NCBI RefSeq assembly: GCF_914767665.1
Contig: NC_059503.1
Span: 31,682,001-31,746,000 of the forward strand
Length of the DNA: 64,000 nucleotides
Reading direction: 5' to 3'
Source of the DNA: Harmonia axyridis
Taxonomy: Eukaryota > Arthropoda > Insecta > Coleoptera > Coccinellidae
Shown: positions 1-12,460 of the stretch, in pieces
How positions within the stretch are numbered: position 1 is the stretch's first letter
How the letters are laid out: every line of letters starts with the position of its first letter
Notes under the pieces: model-generated
What the model saw: only the letters and a program-made list of their open reading frames with translations
Told to the model about the DNA's origin: nothing
Database searches by the model: none
Position numbers and translations under genes: made by a program

Positions 1-274
1 ATCATGATTTAATTGACAGTATTTCTTGAAAATTATTGTACTGAATTTGGTAAAATAAAATAACATTGATTGATTGATTGATAATGATAATATACCCAAG
101 TCTCATTCATAGTGAATCGACGCACAAAATCATGGTTTAATCATGGTTTAATTGACAGTATTTCTTGAAAATTATTGTACTGAATTTGGTAAAATAAAAT
201 AACATTGATTGATTGATTGATTGATAATGATAATATACCCAAGTCTCATTCATAGTGAACCGACGCACAAAATC
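1..274. repeat. Tandem duplication of a LINE-tail-like sequence
   Basis: Two near-identical copies, 1-131 and 140-274, are joined by an extra 11-bp repeat (ATCATGGTTTA). Each carries a polyadenylation-like stretch followed by (ATTG)n; the second copy has one more ATTG unit. Short tandem tails like this are typical of the 3' ends of non-LTR retrotransposons, so these are probably duplicated LINE 3' ends. No coding part is visible. Confidence 0.6.
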
Positions 275-503
275 GACTTTATCCCATCGAAAACGCTCTA
301 CTCAAATGTTGCTGAGAAAGTCGCTTTCAAATGTGTTTTTCTTCCATTTTGCACACAGCTTTTTTAAAACCAATACTTCAGTCAAAATATTGCTTACACC
401 GCCTAATGCGCAATAAATCTTTTTATCTACTCCCATTGAATTATACATAAATTCGTTGTTCAACTGTTTTTGAGCAATTTATAGTATCTATCAACAAACA
501 AAG

Positions 504-862
504 TGAGTTATAATAACTCACTGCTATAACTCATTATAATAAATCGGAAAAAATGGCTCTGTGCTTTTAAACTTCTGTGCTTCTATTCGGTTGGCCGAAA
601 GGAAACATTACAATATTGTTATTGAGGGTAGAAATGTCACTTTGATAATTTTGGAGTTTATAGGTTACTTTTGGGGTTTATCGCTAAAGTTCTTTCTATA
701 TTCTTGTATTTTAGTGTTAATTGTTATAGTCGTAGATAAAGTATAGTATTTAACTTGCGGTAATGATTTTGATTATAACTCACTTGATGAATTGCAGCAC
801 GAGCCGCAGGCGAGTGCGTGAGTTATGGTGCGAGTTATAACGTGATTTATGCGTGAGTTATG
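504..862. repeat. Cluster of GAGTTAT / ATAACTC inverted motifs
   Basis: A short perfect palindrome (GTGAGTTAT-A-ATAACTCAC) lies at 504-522. Further copies of GAGTTAT and its complement crowd 770-862. The paired ends resemble the termini of a small non-autonomous DNA element, but no target duplication was identified. The sequence between is AT-rich with no recognisable protein. Confidence 0.3.
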
Positions 863-2174
863 ACCTACATTACCGCTCATTGAATAATATGATATTAATT
901 CACTCGCCGATTTTCCAATACGATATCCTGCTTTTACGCTTTCTGGCGTGTTTACTGTTTTTGACCGTCTTTAACGCGGATCGTTTTCAAGGCTTGTACC
1001 ACCACGTTCGAATTCAGCAACCCCTGTTTTACTGTATTTATTGAAGGCGAAGATTCTTTTTACACTTTCAATATTAGTTCATAAATTTCCTTTGCTTCTA
1101 AACCTCTCAAAAATTGTTCATGTTAATAGCTGCATCAGAGCCACAGATAATTCAAGCAGAACATCGACTGACATCAGCCATCAGTTCATTCATGGGCCTA
1201 TTGAGCCCTAGGAGAATACATATATCCATATAGAGTCCTGTGGTGTGATTGGCGAATGAATTATTGAACGCTCAAAAGCTCCAGTCAGTCAGTGTTTTCC
1301 TAATTTTTTCCATATGTGTTTTGATATTTGGCGTTACAATTGGTAATAATGAATCAAAGTGTGAATTTTTTTATTCCATTTACAATCTAATGTTGACAAC
1401 TATCATCAGTAGATATCTGCTCAAATAAGTTTCATTATTGAGAACGAGTAGGTCTTCCATTGAATCATAAAAATTACCGGAAAGGTAAAGTATACGTGTA
1501 GATATTAAGTTGACTGACGGCCTCTTGTTTAATAGTTTGATTAGCTTTGACAAATCATTTCTACGATAATGAATGCCAAGGCTGTTTAATGTATATATTT
1601 CATCTTATTTGAGTGTATTTTATGGTACGACCAAATCGATTAGCTAATATTTACAATGACATATACATGGAACTTAATGATTTGTAGGAAGCATTTGTGG
1701 ATATTTTTTGGTTTGTTATTAACGGAAAATCATTGTGTAGATATTTATTGGACGATAGATTTGTGATTTGTCACTTAGAGATATTGAGGAGAAATCAATT
1801 CATTATTTAGAAGTTGTTTAATAACAATTTCTCAGAATGATGCTAACAAGTTTCTAGTTTTCCACGAAGTCTTCACCGAGTTGATATTTATATTGATTAA
1901 AATCTTTCAAAAATCGAGAATGTCTTTTCGTTTCTGCCGCTTAGGTTATCTAGATAGGGTTCTTATCATACGATTCATTTATTATAAATTGTTTTGGACA
2001 TTCTGCTTGAATTTTGTTATTATACATATGATATAATACATCCAATATTTCTATGTGATCGGATCATTCGTCATTTGAATATTAAAATTAAATAAATTTA
2101 AATATTTCCCTTAATTTTCTGGTTCTGAAGACGTGATCAGCACGAAAATTTGCAAAAAGCTTGAAATTGTTATT
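863..2174. other. No gene recognised
   Basis: A short open frame at 853-1044 has no recognisable domain. The rest is AT-rich with frequent stops in all frames. I see no splice-bounded exon, repeat pair or RNA gene. Confidence 0.4.
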
Positions 2175-2869
2175 TACAGGGTGTCCCATAAGTGGCACGT
2201 CACAGTGACACCGGAGGTAGGTCAACTAAAGAGGGACCTAACCAGCCTAACATGACCCCAGTAAAAGTTGCATGGTTTTCGAGTTATTACCAAATTACGT
2301 TTTTTAGTGAATTCTCACCTTTTTTAACATTGTCAGGGTCAGAATTCTGCTGGAAAGCTCTCGAAGCTTATTTTTGTTGTTGTAATGGAATCTTAAATAG
2401 TTATTTAAGATGACATGAGTATGATTCTGTCGAAAAGTTATGTGGATTTCCGTAAATTAATGGATAAATCTTGATTTCAATTGCTAGCAAAACGAGAACT
2501 TCGACTTTGGACACCTGCTGTAAAAAAAAAATCCTTGAAACAAAACGAGCAAGTAACATCAAAAAATTGGGCATTTTAGACAGATTTAGAAATGGTACAA
2601 TACACGAATCTTATGCCCATAAAACTAGGTATTTTCATCATTTTACCGATGCCCTACTTAACTAAGTTGAAACTAGGAACCCCGCTATCAGGTAATTTTG
2701 CCGCTTGCTATGACATTACATTTGATACCGGGCTTTGTTATTATTTGTTAAAGTCACAATAGGGAAAAAGATGGATTAGGGGAAGCGAAAAAGAAATACT
2801 ATTGAAAAAAAAGGTAAATTAATTAAAAACAGACTTAACTTTCGATTATCTATTTAATTCTTAAATCTA

Positions 2870-3050
2870 ACTTACAGTAAATGTTCAATTTTCTTAAACT
2901 AATTTCCGATATGGTCCGGGCTGCGTCGAATACGCGTTCACGCAATTCTTCCTCGCTTCTTATTGGTTTTGCATACACTTTGTCCTTTAAACATCCCCAA
3001 TAAAAAAAATCCAGTGGATTCAAATCCGGGGATCGCGGTGGCCACAGTAT
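2870..3050 (-). pseudogene. Mariner-type transposase C-terminal fragment
   Basis: Reading the minus strand from about 3050 gives WPPRSPDLNPLDFFYWG, then a stretch resembling KDKVYAKPIRSEEELRER. This is the region around the last catalytic acidic residue of mariner/IS630-type transposases of the SPDLNPLDFFxWG group, the same group as the DD41D fragment at 18223-18573. The N-terminal DNA-binding half and the first two catalytic aspartates are absent, so it cannot encode an active enzyme. It is the only part of the surrounding fold-back element that is not duplicated in the arms. Confidence 0.8.
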
Positions 3051-3057
3051 GGGTCCT

Positions 3058-3093
3058 AATAATAATATAATAATAATAATAATAAATAAATAA
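3058..3093. repeat. (AAT)n microsatellite
   Basis: A run of AAT/AATA units sits at the junction between the centre and right arm of the fold-back element. Confidence 0.8.
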
Positions 3094-3764
3094 TCGAAAG
3101 TTAAGTCTGTTTTTAATTAATTTACCTTTTTTTTCAATAATATTCCTTTTTCGCTTCCCCTAATCCATCTTTTTCCCTATTGTGACTTTAACAAATAATA
3201 ACAAAGCCCGGTATCAAATGTAATGTCATAGCAAGCGGCAAAATTACCTGATAGCGGGGTTCCTAGTTTCAACTTAGTTAAGTAGGGCATCGGTAAAATG
3301 ATGAAAATACCTAGTTTTATGGGCATAAGATTCGTGTATTGTACCATTTCTAAATCTGTCTAAAATGCCCAATTTTTTTATGTTACTTCCTCGTTTTGTT
3401 TCAAGGATTTTTTTTTCACAGCAGGTGTCCAAAGTCGAAGTTCTCGTTTTGCTAGCAATTGAAATCAAGATTTATCCATTAATTTACGGAAATCCACATA
3501 ACTTTTTGACAGAATCATACTCATGTCATCTTAAATAACTATTTAAGATTCCATTACAACAAAAAACATAAGCTTCGAGAGCTTTCCAGCAGAATTCTGA
3601 CCCTGACAATGTTAAAAAAGGTGAAAATTCACTAAAAAACGTAATTTGGTAATAACTCGAAAACCATGCAACTTTTACTGGGGTCATGTTAGGCTGGTTA
3701 GGTCCCTCTTTAGCTGACCTACCTCCGGTGTCACTGTGACGTGCCACTTATGGGACACCCTGTA

Positions 3765-5316
3765 TATTAAAATGGATAATCTCTACTTGGTTCAATATGT
3801 TGCCACTGAAATATTCGATGTGATGTTGATATTGACTTCTACGTAAATCTCGTACTCCTCAATCATGCTGATCAACTCAATATTTCTCGAGTTATTTCAA
3901 GTTGAATATAGAGTTCCACGATTATCTAGTGAGATTGCAGAGGAGAGCAGTATCAACCAGTCATGTCCCCGTTGTACGCCTCTGGTAGTTACCAGAAACG
4001 TTCATTAAGAATAATTCAAAAGGGGTTTAGTGTACCTACACTTTCTTCATGAGTTTAAGGGTATATAAATATTTTGGGCGCAAGATTCTATAGCTGAAAT
4101 ATTTCTTATTACTTATGATACACCCTTTATATCTGCATCACATTATGGAATAAGGACATTCAGATATGTCTATTCAAGATGAAATCGATCATTTTATCGA
4201 AACTAACAAATTTTCAAAAATGAATGCTGTTCTTTTCGTCCACGAAAATTGCATCCTTTTTATATTTTCCTGCATCTTGGCATTCCTCTGTTCCTCCTTG
4301 CAAATGACTGAACAAATTCAAAACAAGATCGACAGTCCGTTCTCGAAAGGTATGATATTTTGTACTCCAGAGAATTATCAGATCAGAAAAACTTATATAT
4401 TTTCGTCCATGTAAAAGCTATAGGTATAGATCAAGAAAATATTGGCGAAATTTATAAACACTCAATATTGAAGTGAAATATGACGTATAGGAATATAAAA
4501 AAATTATCCCCAAATGATATCTATTATCCTCACGCAATTTCACAATGATATTATTTGCTCCACTCTTATACAACTGATTTCAAAATTTAAGTTCGATCGA
4601 ATGAGGATTTTATCAATAATTAACACTTTCTACCTATTTTTCCAGTGAGTGGCTGCCACAACCACTCATCAACTTCATCCAATATAGAGTTACTACACTA
4701 CATTGCTCACTTGACTGAAAAAAAAAGATCTACACTTGCTAGGTTCTGAGAACCCATAAATTCTGTAAAATTCCATTTGGATTATTGTACCATTTCAGAA
4801 TTTTTAAATCCGCAGTGTTTTATTTCTCATATGATTTTATTTATACCAGTTGTGTTATTTTTGATAAAATATTGAATCATAGTGTGAAATTGTATAGTTC
4901 ATTCGGGAATTATTGACATCGAAGTAGGCCTTGAATTTCCAGTCGGGGCTTTATTTTTGGTTACAAAATATCTCTGAGAACTGTTGTGATTTATCATAAC
5001 CAGGATATATTGTTTTCATCAGTTTTGTATCTCAAAATTTCCGAATTACGAAGGGAACCATACAGTCATGATTTCATATAAGGTAATTCAGATTCGATAA
5101 CGCAAAAATATAGAAGAATGTTTCCACATTTCGAGAAGCTCTAACGATCATTCATATAAGAGTCACTCCCCATCATTAAAAATGCATGTTTCTTTCCACT
5201 GAAGGCTCTACAATAATTATTGCTTTTTGATGGATACTAGACACCTGTTTGCAAAATTCTAATCATATAACTCTAAACTTGCTATTTTATCCAAGGATAT
5301 TTTAGCTGTGGTAGCT
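3765..5316. other. No gene recognised
   Basis: AT-rich sequence. The 82-codon frame at 4166-4414 has no recognisable domain and no supporting splice context. Confidence 0.4.
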
Positions 5317-5588
5317 AAACTGGTGAAGCAAACAGAAAAAACCTGTTGATAATTTAAATAGTGCGGCTAAGTGAATGGATTAGCAAAATCATAAGGCAGA
5401 AATAAGGAAAGGAAGAAAATATTCATTTAGTATGATGTGAAGAATTTTTATATGGCCATTCAACGAAGGTGTAAAATACTTAAAAAAGTTACTATTATTA
5501 AAACAGTCATGAATGAATGATTTAACTTGTAGATACCTTGTAGATAGATGATCAAAAATATAGATACCTATTTATTCACTCAAGTTTA
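5317..5588 (+). repeat. Direct duplication, copy A
   Basis: Starts AAACTGGTGAAGCAAACAG and ends CACTCAAGTTTA. It is matched in the same orientation, with small indels, by 6458-6740. No terminal repeats or coding potential are visible, so a local segmental duplication or two copies of an unclassified repeat are both possible. Confidence 0.7.
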
Positions 5589-6457
5589 CAATCATGTAAC
5601 CGTTATAGGAGTGATTTTATACTATTTGCTATACTAAATTACATAAAGTATTTTGCCCATTACTGCTTTGATTCACCAACCAACTGCTTGATGAGGCATT
5701 TTCGCATGAAATCATTTTTAATTTATGAATTATAAAATTTAATAACATTCTGTTATCAAATCAAAATTTGAATGAGACATTACCAACTTAATTCTGATTT
5801 TCTACAGTCACCCGGGATGTCCATAATATCTGAACGGACCGTAGTATTTTTCAACGTTTCGTGAAGGCTCATTTTCATGATGATAGTACTCACACGATAG
5901 AACTATCGCAGGTACCTACTATCACCATACACAGGGTGTTTCCAAATTAGTCGAGAACCTTGGAGGACATGTTAGTATGACTCATTTGCTCTCGTTTAAG
6001 CCTTATTTAGTTATCACCAATAATCAACAGTTTACGAGATATTTGAGTTCTTGTGATTTTTGAAAGATTTCTCACCATACTTCATTTTCCGTCAATTTTT
6101 TCTACGTTGACCAAATTTGATTAAAATTTTAGATTATTTTCGTGTCTGCTAGAAGTCCGGATTTAACACCGTTAGAATAAGTACACGAAGCAGCGAGAAA
6201 TTGGGAGTAAATTCCAGGCGAGAAGGAACAACTGAAGGAATAGGAAAGAGGGCACGTGCTTGTTTAACGAATGTTGGAGGTCATTTTAAACATAATTTAT
6301 GAATACATTTTCTGCTGAAATGTTGAGTTCAATCCCAATAAAAATATTTAATTCATTACTTTCCTTTCTTTGCTTCTTTTCCCTTTCAAATCTGAATATA
6401 CTGAAACAAAACCAGTGCCTGCATTCTACTCAAACCTTTTTTAGAAAAACAATAAGG
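5589..6457. other. Spacer between duplicated copies; isolated transposon-type end
   Basis: CAGGGTGTTTCC at about 5932 resembles the TA-flanked CAGGGTG termini of the MITEs elsewhere in the window, but no inverted partner was found nearby. The 67-codon frame at 6299-6502 is not recognised. Confidence 0.3.
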
Positions 6458-6740
6458 AAACTGGTGAAGCAATCAGAAAAAAGTCTTGATACTTTGAATT
6501 GAGTGGCTAAGTGAATGAATTGACAAAATCATAATGAGACAGAAATAAAATTTAAAGGACTCATTTAGTATCATATGAAGGATTCCAACATAAATGTACT
6601 GTAACTTTCAAAATTGGAACCAATTTATCAGCCGATGTGTAAATTACTTTCTAAAGTCACTATTTATTGAAACTGTTCATGACGTGAATGATTGATTAAG
6701 CTTGTATGAAAAATATTGATAAATTTGTACACTCAAGTTT
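6458..6740 (+). repeat. Direct duplication, copy B
   Basis: Partner of 5317-5588 in the same orientation. Shared landmarks in order are CTGGTGAAGCAA, GGCTAAGTGAATG, ATTTAGTAT, and a final CACTCAAGTTT. Divergence is moderate, so the event is not recent. Confidence 0.7.
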
Positions 6741-7696
6741 TCTATTTTTTATTGAAATGCTTAGGTACTATCATGGGAGTTACCATAATCGTGAAAATGA
6801 GTCTTTAGCTTCAACATCGAGCGAATGAGTAAGAACATTGACGTGACTTGAGAAATAGTAAATAAATATCTGAACGTCTAGGTTTGTGTCTGGGATATGA
6901 CCGTGATCTTCCACAATATTCTAATCTAGATCTACAGATAACAACATAATTATAACACATCGCGTGTTTAGCCTTCACCTTGAGTTTTTCCTTAAATTTT
7001 CGCCTGATTCTACTCAATTAAAGAATAAAAAGTTCTCGATTTGTTAAAAACAATTGAGTTCGAGAAGATTTGAATACAAAAGCATTAGAATTGACAATTT
7101 CGAAAATAATTTATTCGATAATGCAAAGCTTGTTCTAGAATTCTAATTTACAATTAATAAATTCCATTTAGACAGATTATTCAATTGTTTTTCATCGATT
7201 AGTTCCTACTGCAGCCAAATTCGAAAAAAAAAATGAAAAAAAGATGATCAAACCAATCAATATCTAACAAGCTATCAGGAATGCATTTTGGAATAAAGGA
7301 ATGGTTCATACAGGTATGAGATCAGAGTGGAAACCGTAAAAAAGAAGAACCTTCATAAAAATATTGCCAAAATAGCTGGCTCAAAGTCGGTGCCTTGAAC
7401 AAGTGAAGTAGGTGACATTCTCTGTACGCAAAGAACAAGTTTCTTACACAAGCATCCCACGTAAAAACCATACACATAAAATTTCAACTGTAATATTTTT
7501 GTTCATTGTTGCCATGTATTATATTCAATCGTTAAACTTTTCGGAGGTTATACTTTTGGAAATGTATGTACAGTATAAAAACAAATATATGAATTTCATC
7601 GATTAAAACATAAGAGTTCATTACATAAAATAAATTACAAAATTCAAGAACTATAATGTAGTACATGACATGATATACACGGTGTCACATTGAAAA
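6741..7696. other. No gene recognised
   Basis: AT-rich spacer up to the left arm of the inverted-repeat element at 7697. Short frames at 6811-7017 (minus) and 7412-7606 (plus) have no recognisable product. Confidence 0.35.
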
Positions 7697-8550
7697 GGGC
7701 AGTGACCTTGAACGGAGTCATTTCAGTCAATCATAAGCTGAGATTGAATTGATTACGGTAAAGCTATTGTGAAAGAATAGTGTTTTTGAAATTTTCAATA
7801 CACTTAGATCGAACGGTTCTGTTGATAACGGTTGTCATGATGCTATGAGTTCAAGTACTAAACAATTATTGCCATCGAATCGAAATTTGCAATGTCATGA
7901 ATTTTTTTGTCATTGTTCAGTTGTTATAAGAGGCAAATGAACGCAACGAGAGGTTTTATTAACATATCAAACACATTTCAACTAGTGCAGTCCATTATTT
8001 ATCTTTTTTTAAGAGGGATCTATACCGTTTCAGCGGTCAGTTCAAAATTGAGAACGATTTATTTTACGCTAGAAACCATCGATTTATATGAGGTTTTCAT
8101 TATCCTTCATTTTGAGAGTTCCTCATTGCGAAAAGTCCTTATTTTTTAACATTTTTTGGAATGAAAAAAAAATTATTATATAAATTTTTTATTGAAGAAT
8201 GCATATATGCATAATATAACTTTCCGAACAAACATTTTCTTTTTTATTAATTTTCACATGAAAATATTATAGAAAAAGTCTTGTCGAAGACAGAAAATGC
8301 AGTTTTTGTAGAATATAAATAGAGAAAAACGTTTCTTGAATTCTTTTATGTGGTAGAAGAGGACGGCTAATCAGAAGAACGTTTGAGATTGCTGCACTCA
8401 TCATGAAAAGTGGTAGGATTTCAAAAACGCTGAGGGAAAGGGAGTAGTTGAACTTTGGCAAATGCCATTTGGTATGAACCTCTCTTAACAGAATTCCGAA
8501 ACAAAAAATTTCAAAAAATCAATCCCTACAGAAAGAATGAATGAGACTTA

Positions 8551-9733
8551 GGCGTTCAACTTTCCTTCCGGCGTTTTTTTCCGAAATTCGACGCTTTATT
8601 ATAAAAAACTGGTTCTACATCTATGCTTCAAAGTATTATCCATCGCTGACCACTGCTTTCTACCATTTTTCGGGCAGCGTACAAATCCCCCGTTGAAATA
8701 TCTGAAGCGATCCATTAATCGATCCAATTTGTTACTTCTTTATAAGACCGGTGACTATAATTGATAGTCCGAGGGGAAAACGCCTGAAGAAGAGGGGTGA
8801 GGTAGGACTGTCATGCTGTAAAATCACTTTGTTATATCTCCCGTTGTATTGTGGCCGTTTGTCTTTCAATACACTGCTCAAACGTATTAATTGCGTTCAA
8901 TAACGATCGCCTGTGATTGTTTCAATAGGTTTTAACAACTCATAATACACTACGCCGAGCTGGTCTCACCAAATAAGGAACATGACTTTGGAACCGTCAA
9001 TATTCTGTTTGACCATCGACGTAGAAGCATGGCCAGGATATCACCTATGATTTTCTGCGCTTGGGATTATCGTAATGAACCCATTTTTCGTCTCCAGTCA
9101 TAATGCTATGCAGAAATCCCTTCCGTCTGGGCCTTGCAAGCAGCTGTTCACCAGCAAACAAACGCTGTTCAACATCTCTCGGCTTCAGTTCGTACGGCAC
9201 CCAATTTCCTTGTTCCCGAATCATTTCCATAATTTTCAGGCGTTTTGAAATGTCTTGTTGCGTCACTTCAAATGATCATGCTAATTCTTGTTGCGTTTGA
9301 CACGAGTTTTGATCATGTAATGCCTCCATTTCTGCATCTTCGGAAAACTTCTCTCTTCTACCAGCATGTTGTCTTCTACGTCGAAATCACCATTTTCTAG
9401 CTTTGAAATCACTCCCAGCACGTTCTTTCGCTAATAACGGCCTCACCATAGTTATTCGACAGCATTCGATGAACCTCATCGGCAGATTTCTTCATATTGA
9501 AGCAGTAAATTAAAACCTCCCTCTAATGACGAGAATTTGGCTTGTAAGTTGACATGTTTAATGGAGAATAACTTTATTATACAGACATAAATCGACTTAT
9601 ATTTCGATGGCGTTATGTTTACAAATACCTAAGCTTATTGTATGAAATCTTAAAATCAACGATCTATTTATCTCGACTACCACCGATCGCTAAAGCCATC
9701 TATTGCAAAACGGCGAAAGCAAAGTTGTACACC
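8551..9733 (-). mobile_element. Full-length but dead mariner element
   Basis: The ends GGCGTTCAACTTTCCTTCCGGCG (left) and the complement of GGTGTACAACTTTGCTTTCGCCG (right) form ~28-bp imperfect inverted repeats. TA flanks lie at 8549-8550 and 9734-9735. Its length, 1183 bp, is normal for mariner. The decayed transposase inside runs right to left, and the element sits within an older inverted-repeat element. Confidence 0.8.
8621..9555 (-). pseudogene. Mariner transposase pseudogene (DD34D-type family)
   Basis: The frame starts MSTYKPNSRH at 9555, close to one terminal repeat, and ends near ASDG-like residues at 8621. Recognisable blocks are an N-terminal helix-turn-helix region (MKKSADEVHRMLSNNYGEA), GNWVPYELKPRDVEQRLFAG, GFLHSIMTGDEKWVHYDNPK around the first catalytic aspartate, and a C-terminal block around VTNWIDRL. 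These are typical of mellifera/irritans-like mariners. Stops interrupt it soon after the start and between blocks, and frameshifts separate several of them. The family's usual length is about 345 residues; the longest open piece here is 73 codons. Confidence 0.85.
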
Positions 9734-10445
9734 TAATATGTTCTACAGAGTGGTATTTTTACTCAGAAAACATTTTATGTTAAAATGCATTTCTTGTTCT
9801 ATTAACTGACTTTGCGCCCCTACAATTTGGAGCCCCGGAAAACTATCCGATTTGCCAATCCTGGCGGCGCCTCTGTTTCTCTCTTTGTATATTTGTCAAC
9901 TGAACATTGGGTTCCCCATCTGCCTTGTGAATTGGTCTAAAAAATTGAGTCAAATGGAATAGTAAATATTTCATTTTCAAGCGAATATTATATAAAGAAA
10001 TAATCAGATTTTGAAATAATTATCTGTATATGTAGTAACTGTTATTTTTTTCCTTTAAACAAACCGCCATCGGTCTTTCAGACTTATTCAGGAGTAAAGT
10101 ACATTTCAACAATATAACTCACGATTCATCTTCCCCATTCAAAATATATAATTGTTGCGCAGGCCGCAGAGCGATGAAATGAAATGACCCCTTCATCTTC
10201 TTCGTATAAATTCTGAACAATGACCAAAAAGTTCATGATATTGCAAATTTCGATTCGATATTAATAATTGTTTAGTATTTGAATTCAGAACTTCATGACA
10301 ACCGTTAACAAAAGAACTGTTCGATCTTAGTGTATTGGAAATTGTACATTTCAAAAACACGATTCTTTCACAATAGCTTTACCGTAATCAATTCAATCTC
10401 AGATTATGATAGATTAAAATGACTCCGTTTGAGGTCACTGTACCC

Positions 10446-12460
10446 GAAGCTATCGAATGTTTCTTCAGAAACAGGGCCATTGCATTTATTGTTGCAATAT
10501 TGACCTGCCGATCTTTCAAAAGATATAATGATCGTCATTGTTGAAAATTTGAGAGTCATAGAAGGTTCGGAGGACACTGAACACATTCAATGAATAGATC
10601 TCAAAATAACGATTCCACTAATTATACAATTTGAAAATAAATGGTCATAAACTTTAATAACATTATTTTTTTATGGTTCGCCATTAGAAAAAACAATAAT
10701 GTATTTGACATTTCAATTAATTTCTCTCAGAAATGGACCCCTGGAAAAAATTCCACTCTTTGGCATCATCAAAGTAAAAAAATTCAATAAAAGCACCTAC
10801 TTAGCGTCAGGAGCTTATAAGCACGTGTTTATTCATGCGCCAACCTTGAACTCTGCACAGAACTCTATATAGGTATGAGATGTGACTTAAGATATCATGG
10901 TTGTGGGTAAGTTTTTTTAAATGAGGGGAGAAAAGTGTTGATATATCTTAACCAAAAACCCTTTATATATTTTTCTGAAATTATGAGAAGTGAAAGCCTG
11001 GATTCAAATGGTTCTTCATTTACCGATGAATTTCTTAAAAACCAGAATTTCCGTTAGATGAAAGCAACGGTCGGAAGAATCATGGAAAAGCGGCATTATT
11101 TATTCAGTATTTAATGATTTTCACTCACTGATTGATTGAAGACGTACAAGAAATGCATTTGATTGGACTGGATTTGGAGTGAAGCGTCTGAAGCGGATAT
11201 CAAAAGCAGTCTAACATTTGAAATTTATCAATGTGCACATCATGCATTTTGCGTATACCTATATCACCTAATAAGAATATGCTGCATCAGGTGATCAAAG
11301 TAGGACACAATAAATTGTGCCCGAGGCATAAACATAGGAAACATGATTAATTGATTAATTTTGGAATGAAAAGAAATGTAGTGTGGAGTTTTGCTTTTTT
11401 AAGAGAGAAGGATGAGAATATTGGTATAGTCATATAGTGACACATTCATTGCCACTGACAATTATCATGTTCAATAAACAGTATTTTCATCGCAAAATTT
11501 ATGCATTAGTTTTGTTATAATCTATTTTCATATCAAATATAGGTACTCTTGTTTAAAAATTACCATGATGAATCGTATAATGAATTTTCAAACCGAAAAT
11601 AAGATCTTCGAAACTATCAAGGCTAGAAGTCTGAGTGGAAAAAATTGTGCCTATTCAGTAGCATTGTCTCCTCTATAATACGTATAATATCATGATTGAT
11701 TGTAGTGAAGTTTTCGACAAATGATTTTATTTCAATCAGATTTCTTGTTTTTCAAGTTTCTGAGAAAAGCTGACTACAGCGATCTGATGAAATTTTTATT
11801 CGTTATTATTTATTATCCAGTAATAAACTTGAGGAATGGTTTGAGAAATTAAATACATATGTAGAACCCAAAAATAGATTGGAAAAATCCCTCCGTAGAA
11901 CAATGGAATTAACATTTCTGATTGCCAGTTGTCACACAATGTTTCTGTCGCAAATTCTTGACACTGATTACAGAGTTATGATTTTTAGAAAATTTCGCAT
12001 GTATTATAACTACAGTTCTTAATGTTGGGAGAGGTAAATAACAATGACGTTAACTGTAAAATAGTTTCATATCAGCATACAATTGTGCTCATCCCCGAAC
12101 AGAGCGCTATATCATGTTTAAATTTTTGTAAATTCACAATCTCTAATGCTTAATAAAATGGGAAGCCTATAGGCTCATTCAATAAAGAGTACAATGTGGT
12201 TTATAAGAGTATATTTTGTTCTTCGCAAGAATGTGTGCACAATATTTTACTAGATTATCAAATATCCTATATATTTTATAGTCCTGGCCTGCGCTACTGA
12301 TAATTTTAGGATTAAATGATGGTCATTATCGTAGATTTAATAGTTGAAATTTTCATGAAAATTTATAGAAGCAGCATGTATAAGACTTATAACCCAATAG
12401 ATTGAGGACAATTTTCAACACTGATTCAAACTAAACAAATTTTCCTGCATTCACATGGAA
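10446..12460. other. No gene recognised
   Basis: About 2 kb of AT-rich sequence without convincing exons, repeat pairs or transposon motifs. Confidence 0.35.

Larger units (their letters stand above)
2177..3762. mobile_element. Fold-back mariner/IS630-type element with ~670-bp inverted arms
   Basis: The element begins CAGGGTGTCCCATAAGTGG and ends with the reverse complement. It is flanked by TA on both sides (2175-2176 and 3763-3764), the target duplication expected of Tc1/mariner elements. The arms, about 2177-2855 and 3085-3762, are nearly identical in inverted orientation. A short unique centre holds a transposase fragment on the minus strand. The arms also produce mirror-image 64- and 73-codon open frames, which are not genes. 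Long arms around a broken transposase mean it is non-autonomous. Confidence 0.85.
7697..10445. mobile_element. Inverted-repeat element interrupted by a mariner
   Basis: About 240 bp at 7697-7935 recurs inverted at 10203-10445. Both contain GATTGAATTGATTACGGTAAAGC and AACGGAGTCATTT in matching order. Similarity is clear but well below identity, so this is an old element. Its ends and target duplication could not be fixed. The interior holds a complete-length mariner at 8551-9733, which inserted later. No transposase of its own is visible, so it is non-autonomous. Confidence 0.65.

Noticed and set aside
1..274. CRISPR-like or satellite array
   Set aside because: Only two units, with LINE-like ATTG tails; no spacer structure.
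2192..3747. Mirror-image open frames (73 and 64 codons, two each)
   Set aside because: They are the same sequence in the two arms of the fold-back element; no recognisable product.
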